Shown here one piece after another: positions 60,009 through 64,000 of a DNA stretch of 64,000 bases; the stretch's first letter is position 1; each line of letters begins with the position of its first letter. The position numbers and the translations under genes were made by a program. The notes beneath the pieces are model-generated. The model searched no databases. It saw nothing but the letters and a program-made list of their open reading frames with translations, and was not told where the DNA came from. Origin of the DNA: Ignatzschineria sp. (lineage in GTDB: Bacteria; Pseudomonadota; Gammaproteobacteria; Cardiobacteriales; Wohlfahrtiimonadaceae); NCBI GenBank assembly GCA_030150405.1, contig JASLFU010000037.1, positions 4,482 to 68,481 of the forward strand, read 5' to 3'.

Positions 60009-62402
60009 ATGACAACTGAAAGTCAATCTCCTAGTATCAAGGTGTTAAGAGGGCTCGACGCAGTTCGTAAACGCCCCGGGATGTATATTGGGGATACGGA
60101 TGATGGCACGGGTCTTCACCATATGGTCTTTGAGGTGGTGGATAACGCCATCGACGAAGCGCTTGCAGGCCATTGTGATGATATTAGTGTGACGATTCAC
60201 CAGGACAATTCAATTACCGTAACGGATAATGGCCGCGGAATTCCGGTGGAGATCCACCCAGAAGAGGGAGTATCTTCAGCGGAAGTGGTGATGACGGTTC
60301 TTCACGCAGGCGGAAAGTTTGAAGATAATGCGATCTCCGGGGGGCTTCACGGGGTAGGGGTTTCCGTTGTGAATGCGCTCTCATCTAATCTTAAGATGAC
60401 GATCCATAAACATGGCTCTATTCATGAGCAAGAGTACCTTTTAGGTGAGCCTCAATATCCTCTAAAAGTGGTAGGAGACACGGATAAAACCGGGACGACG
60501 ATCCACTTTAAACCGAGTGCCGAAGTCTTTACCAATATCGATTTTGAGTATGACATTCTCTTTAAACGTCTTCGCGAGCTTGCATTTTTAAACTCAGGCT
60601 TACGCATTGTGCTTAAAGATGAGCGGGATGATAGAGAGGATGTTTTCGATTATGAGGGGGGGATTCAAGCCTATGTGGAGCTCATTAATAAAAATCGCAC
60701 CGAGATCCACTCCAATATCTTCTATTGCGATAATCAGAAAGATAACATCAGTGTAGAGATCGCCCTACAATGGACAGATAGCTACCAAGAGAGTGTTTTC
60801 TGTTATACCAATAACATTCCTCAAAGTGATGGGGGAACGCACTTAGCAGGCTTTAGAGCCGCCATGACGCGAACCCTTAATCGCTATATGCAAGATGAAG
60901 GGCTCCTTAAAAAAGCCAAAGTGACCACAACGGGTGATGATGCCCGGGAAGGCTTAACAGCGATTATTTCAGTGAAGATTCCGGGGCCTAAATTCTCTTC
61001 TCAAACAAAGGAGAAGCTAGTCTCTAGTGAGGTTCGCCCAGTGGTTGAGGGGATTTTGTCGGAACGTTTAGAGCAGTTTTTACTCGAGCGCCCCGATGAT
61101 GCTAAAGCGATCACCTCCAAAATTATTGATGCTGCCGCAGCGCGAGAAGCCGCACGAAAAGCACGGGAAAATACTCGCCGTAAAAGTGCCCTTGATATTG
61201 CAGGACTCCCCGGAAAGCTTGCCGACTGTCAGGAGAAAGATCCTGCCCTTTCCGAGCTCTTTATTGTGGAAGGGGACTCTGCGGGAGGATCGGCAAAACA
61301 GGGGCGGAGCCGCCGCTTTCAGGCGATTTTACCCTTAAAAGGTAAGATCCTTAACGTAGAGCGGGCGCGTTTTGATCGTATGATCCAATCTGCAGAGATC
61401 GGAACTTTAATTACCGCACTTGGTTGCGGCATCGGGCGTGATGAATTTGATCCCGACAAACTGCGTTATCATCGCATTGTAATCATGACGGACGCCGACG
61501 TGGATGGTGCGCATATTCGCACCCTGCTTTTAACGCTCTTCTATCGCCAAATGCGCGAGCTTGTGGAGCGAGGTCATATCTACATTGCTCAACCACCGCT
61601 CTATAAGGTGAAGCGTGGCCGCCAAGAGACCTATATTAAAGATGATGATGAGCTCACGCTCTACTTCCTCAATACTGCGCTAGAAAATGGTTCTTTCCAC
61701 GTCAGTGAAGATGCCCCGGCGCTCTCTCGTACAGAGATGGAAAAGCTTGCAAAACAGCTCATGCGTGTGGAACAGATTATCTCTCGCATCGGTCACCGTT
61801 TGCCCGAAGAGGCGCTCTATCGCCTTATTGAGATGCCGGTATTAACCACCGAAATGTTACAGACAGAAGCAGGGGCGAAGTGGGCTCAGCGTCTTGAGGA
61901 AGAGCTTCAAAAAGATCATACCGAAGGGGCTGTAAATTATCGTGTTGAGCAGAATCGAGAAGCGGGTAGCATCGATCTGATTAGCGAGCGCTACAATTTA
62001 GAGGAGCGCTATAGTATCGACGCCCGTTTTATCGGCTCGAATGAGTATCAGCAGATTGCTATCTTAGCGGCAGAGCTGCATGATCTTCTTCAGCCCGGGG
62101 CTTATGTTCAGCGGGGTGAGCGGACTCAAGCCGTCACAAGCTTTAAAGCAGGAATGGATTGGCTCATTGAAGAGGCAAAACGAGGGCAGCAAGTCTCCCG
62201 CTATAAAGGTCTTGGTGAGATGAATGCCGAGCAACTTTGGGAAACGACGATGGACCCCGATACACGTAGGCTTCTACAAGTTAAAGTGGAAGATGCTGTA
62301 AAAGCAGATGAGGTCTTCACCATGCTAATGGGGGACGAAGTTGAACCTCGCCGAGAGTTCATCGAAGAGAATGCCCAAATGGTGGGGAATTTGGATGTTT
62401 AA
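60009..62402 (+). CDS. gyrB: DNA gyrase subunit B
   Basis: This ATPase subunit of gyrase drives negative supercoiling. The 797-aa protein has the GHKL ATPase domain (YIGDTDDGTGLHHMVFEVVDN near residue 27, GGLHGVGVSVVNALS near residue 114), the transducer domain, the TOPRIM domain with EGDSAGGSAKQGR and MTDADVDGAHIRTLLL, and a C-terminal tail with the conserved SRYKGLGEMNAEQLWETTMDP. The length is between E. coli GyrB (804) and shorter forms. GAGGT precedes the ATG. A strong terminator ends the operon. Confidence 0.97.
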   Translation: MTTESQSPSIKVLRGLDAVRKRPGMYIGDTDDGTGLHHMVFEVVDNAIDEALAGHCDDISVTIHQDNSITVTDNGRGIPVEIHPEEGVSSAEVVMTVLHAGGKFEDNAISGGLHGVGVSVVNALSSNLKMTIHKHGSIHEQEYLLGEPQYPLKVVGDTDKTGTTIHFKPSAEVFTNIDFEYDILFKRLRELAFLNSGLRIVLKDERDDREDVFDYEGGIQAYVELINKNRTEIHSNIFYCDNQKDNISVEIALQWTDSYQESVFCYTNNIPQSDGGTHLAGFRAAMTRTLNRYMQDEGLLKKAKVTTTGDDAREGLTAIISVKIPGPKFSSQTKEKLVSSEVRPVVEGILSERLEQFLLERPDDAKAITSKIIDAAAAREAARKARENTRRKSALDIAGLPGKLADCQEKDPALSELFIVEGDSAGGSAKQGRSRRFQAILPLKGKILNVERARFDRMIQSAEIGTLITALGCGIGRDEFDPDKLRYHRIVIMTDADVDGAHIRTLLLTLFYRQMRELVERGHIYIAQPPLYKVKRGRQETYIKDDDELTLYFLNTALENGSFHVSEDAPALSRTEMEKLAKQLMRVEQIISRIGHRLPEEALYRLIEMPVLTTEMLQTEAGAKWAQRLEEELQKDHTEGAVNYRVEQNREAGSIDLISERYNLEERYSIDARFIGSNEYQQIAILAAELHDLLQPGAYVQRGERTQAVTSFKAGMDWLIEEAKRGQQVSRYKGLGEMNAEQLWETTMDPDTRRLLQVKVEDAVKADEVFTMLMGDEVEPRREFIEENAQMVGNLDV

Positions 62403-62420
62403 AAAGAACCTATAAATGTC

Positions 62421-62502
62421 GAATCTCAAATAGAATGAAACGGCGTCTCAAATGGTGATACCAAATCCCAAATAGTGATACGGAATCTCAAACGATGAAA
62501 CG
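62421..62502 (+). repeat. four degenerate copies of a 20-bp tandem repeat
   Basis: Units: GAATCTCAAATAGAATGAAACG (62421-62442, 22 bp), GCGTCTCAAATGGTGATACC (62443-62462), AAATCCCAAATAGTGATACG (62463-62482) and GAATCTCAAACGATGAAACG (62483-62502). The core is TCYCAAA followed by TGATACS or ATGAAACG. The pattern resembles multiple repeats at ends of IS21-family elements from memory, but no transposase gene is near. Confidence 0.7.
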
Positions 62503-62503
62503 A

Positions 62504-62537
62504 GAAAAAGCCCCTAAATGATATAGGGGCTTTTTTT
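62504..62537. terminator. terminator of gyrB and of the facing regulator gene
   Basis: GCCCCTA (62510-62516) pairs with TAGGGGC (62524-62530), with five A residues to the left and seven T residues to the right. Confidence 0.9.
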
Positions 62538-63456
62538 ATTGTAATTTTCTTAGATTATTAATTCTTTCGCATAGATTTTTCCAGCCATCCCAATAATTAG
62601 TTTTGTGATGCATTTTATGATCCCATATATCTTCCCACCATGGACTATCATTTAATTTATTGATTATTGATAAAGGATGAATCTGACCTGATAATATTGA
62701 GTTATATTGTTCAGTATTAACAAGATAGCTTCTTATTGAAAATTGAGCTTCTTGCTTATATAGCAATTCCCAAGTAGAGAACAGATCGATTAAATTGCGT
62801 TCTCCTGTAGCGCCAATTTCTTCGCTAATATGGTAAGGAGTTCTAAATGTTGAGCAGTGCCAGTCGCCATATTGTTTGATGATCATTAATTCTCCAGCTT
62901 TTGTTTCTTTTCGTAGGAAATGTAAATTAGAGATATTGGAATTTAATCCCTTATCTACTAGCCAATTAACGCCTTCTTGTGCTGGCAGAGGAATACGAGT
63001 GTATTGCACAGAAAATGGTTCTCCTTCCCCAAATGATAGCCAATCAGAGTTAACATTAAGATATTTTGCAAGATTTTCAAGTTGCAAGAAAGATGGTTCT
63101 TCTATACCCATAAAAAAGTTTTCCATGGGTTCGGCATAATTTTCTCCAAGATTTTTAGCTATTCGGGCAGGCTGGAGTTGCTTATTGCTTGTTAAGGCAT
63201 CATTAATTTGATTGAGGCATTCATTTAGACGAAAAGCTATTTTTTTTCTTCGAGAAGAAGGGCGATTTTTTCTCAATATTTCTTCAAATGCTTTGATACT
63301 GTCGGATAAATTTTGTTGGGATTCAGAAAAAGAATTATATAGTCTAGAAACGGCCTCTGCATTAATAGAACGATTATTATCTTTAGCAGATATTTCTATT
63401 CTTTCCTTTAATTCTCTAGGAACACGTAGGTTAAATTGTATATCTACTTTAGACAT
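62536..63456 (-). CDS. Arc-type ribbon-helix-helix plus HTH regulator, phage-like
   Basis: The 306-aa protein has an Arc-like RHH domain at residues 5-45 (FNLRVPRELKERIEISAKDNNRSINAEAVSRL), a middle XRE-type HTH region at about 90-150 (PARIAKNLGENYAEPMENFF, LENLAKYLNVNSDWLSFGEGEPF), and a C-terminal part of unknown type. RHH plus HTH is a common phage-repressor-like combination. The codon use is AT-rich compared with the housekeeping genes before it. AAGGAT precedes the ATG. It is divergent from a small RHH gene across a palindromic promoter. The exact family is not recognised. Confidence 0.65.
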   Translation of the reverse strand: MSKVDIQFNLRVPRELKERIEISAKDNNRSINAEAVSRLYNSFSESQQNLSDSIKAFEEILRKNRPSSRRKKIAFRLNECLNQINDALTSNKQLQPARIAKNLGENYAEPMENFFMGIEEPSFLQLENLAKYLNVNSDWLSFGEGEPFSVQYTRIPLPAQEGVNWLVDKGLNSNISNLHFLRKETKAGELMIIKQYGDWHCSTFRTPYHISEEIGATGERNLIDLFSTWELLYKQEAQFSIRSYLVNTEQYNSILSGQIHPLSIINKLNDSPWWEDIWDHKMHHKTNYWDGWKNLCERINNLRKLQ

Positions 63457-63512
63457 TGAAACTATCCTTTTTTAACAGCTATTATATTGCTAATGTTATG
63501 CTAACAATGCTG

Positions 63513-63555
63513 TTGACGCAATACTATCATTTTGCTATGTTAGTAAAATGATAGT
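63513..63555 (+). promoter_or_regulatory. palindromic operator/promoter between the RHH genes
   Basis: The -35 TTGACG (63513-63518) and -10 TATGTT (63536-63541) are 17 bp apart. An 11-bp inverted repeat, ACTATCATTTT (63523-63533) and AAAATGATAGT (63545-63555), flanks the -10, as expected for an autoregulated RHH operator. It governs the small RHH gene; the left gene may also be controlled. Confidence 0.6.
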
Positions 63556-63577
63556 GTCTTTTTAGAGGAGGAGATCT

Positions 63578-63733
63578 GTGAAAAATAGAGTTCAAATGAA
63601 TATTAGAATCCCAATAGATATTCGTGATTGGGCGAAGCAAATGGCTGAGAATAATCATCGATCTCTTGCTAGTTTTATAACAGTAGTATTAGAAGAGCTA
63701 AAAGAAAAGGAAAAGATGCAAGATAAACATTAA
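63578..63733 (+). CDS. small RHH (Arc-like) DNA-binding protein
   Basis: The 51-aa ORF starts at GTG with GAGGAGGAG a few bases upstream. It encodes VQMNIRIPIDIRDWAKQMAEN then NHRSLASFITVVLEEL, a complete RHH fold (beta strand and two helices), typical of antitoxin or phage regulator proteins. No toxin gene follows in the visible part; an ORF begins at 63901. It is preceded by the palindromic promoter. It was too short for standard length cut-offs. Confidence 0.7.
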   Translation: MKNRVQMNIRIPIDIRDWAKQMAENNHRSLASFITVVLEELKEKEKMQDKH

Positions 63734-63736
63734 AAC

Positions 63737-63775
63737 GAAAAAAACGAGGCGAAGTGATTAACTTGCCCCGTTCTT
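63737..63775. terminator. possible terminator after the small RHH gene
   Basis: AACGAGGCGAAGT pairs imperfectly with ACTTGCCCCGTT around 63743-63772 (one bulge and a G-T pair), followed by TCTTT. The T tract is short. Confidence 0.45.
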
Positions 63776-63871
63776 TAATGAATAAGATAATTCTTACTCC
63801 TTGGTCGTTGTAAGTATCTATTTTATTAAAGACTACGTCAAGTTGATCCTATCGATTTTAGTAATTTTTTA

Positions 63872-63894
63872 TTGCCAAAATGATTTGGCAAGGA
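63872..63894 (+). promoter_or_regulatory. hairpin overlapping the ribosome site of the last gene
   Basis: TTGCCAAA (63872-63879) and TTTGGCAA (63884-63891) are exact inverted repeats with an ATGA loop. The AAGGA ribosome site (63890-63894) begins inside the right arm. Confidence 0.5.
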
Positions 63895-63900
63895 TCTTTT

Positions 63901-64000
63901 ATGTCTTTAAAAAAACAACCATCTTCGCGTAGAAGATTGACAGGTATCTCTATTTTGAAGAGAAATCTTGCAGAGAATAATATTCAAAGAGCTAGGAACC
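63901..64000 (+). CDS. start of an unknown gene, cut by the window end
   Basis: ATG at 63901 has AAGGA six bases upstream and opens a frame that runs to the window end (33 codons, MSLKKQPSSRRRLTG then ISILKRNLAENNIQRARN). It is basic and Ser/Arg-rich at the start. The function cannot be judged from this fragment. Its position after RHH regulators suggests a phage-like or mobile-element operon. Confidence 0.4.
   Translation, partial: MSLKKQPSSRRRLTGISILKRNLAENNIQRARN

Overview
The window is a 64 kb chromosomal segment of a moderately AT-rich gammaproteobacterium. RlmK/RlmL fused in one protein, ypjD next to ffh, UbiA, LolA, RarA, PheA, GltS and a YajD-type HNH protein all fit that class. Overall style (AT-rich, many GATC-rich codons, CopY-type copper control) reminds me of Cardiobacteriales such as Ignatzschineria or Wohlfahrtiimonas, but that genus-level guess is unverified. 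Almost all of the window is ordinary housekeeping DNA; accessory material sits in a few small pockets.

Layout. 1-1.2 kb: end of a MATE exporter. 1.36-6.2 kb: tRNA-Leu(CAA) followed by a complete type III restriction-modification pair (mod, res). 6.2-9.5 kb: AEC transporter, CobB sirtuin, YajD-like HNH protein, endonuclease IV. 9.7-11.8 kb: acetate permease operon yjcH-actP, then about 1.1 kb without genes. 12.9-16.2 kb: hemN, pyruvate kinase, tRNA-Ser(UGA). 16.3-17.6 kb: tail-to-tail pair of a DUF5710/zinc-ribbon protein and a HEPN-domain protein. 17.8-22.7 kb: DUF2254 and DUF4031 proteins, then a copper module (CopY repressor, tandem operators, CopA). 22.9-26.3 kb: NSS transporter and succinyl-CoA:acetate CoA-transferase. 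26.6-29.6 kb: small membrane protein, rlmKL, H-NS-like protein. 29.7-32.0 kb: ubiA, a corrinoid adenosyltransferase and a phosphopantetheinyl transferase in one leftward operon. 32.05-32.78 kb: a gene-free stretch with two GGA-rich structured RNA candidates that look like CsrA sponges. 32.8-38.8 kb: peptidoglycan-binding-domain protein, SulP transporter, and a cadmium/zinc efflux module (cadR, MerR-type promoter, cadA with a (His-Asp)10 repeat). 39-48.6 kb: gltS, lolA-rarA, O-antigen ligase, gltX, tatC, ypjD, ffh. 48.7-54.4 kb: S49 peptidase, mgsA, GntR regulator, AGCS alanine/glycine transporter, dadA. 54.5-57.2 kb: folB, small membrane protein, pheA, gamma carbonic anhydrase. 57.7-62.4 kb: dnaN-recF-gyrB, with no dnaA in front. 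62.4-64 kb: AT-rich accessory or phage-like end with a degenerate 20-bp tandem repeat, a divergent pair of ribbon-helix-helix regulators around a palindromic promoter, and the start of a further gene.

The genes tie together as metal homeostasis (CopY/CopA and CadR/CadA), acetate and alanine use (ActP, CoA-transferase, AGCS, DadA), DNA protection and repair (type III R-M, Nfo, RarA, RecF, HEPN protein) and replication. The items most worth following up are the GGA-rich RNA candidates at 32.2-32.7 kb, the CopY operators, the 20-bp repeat and RHH locus after gyrB, and the uncharacterised tail-to-tail pair beside tRNA-Ser.
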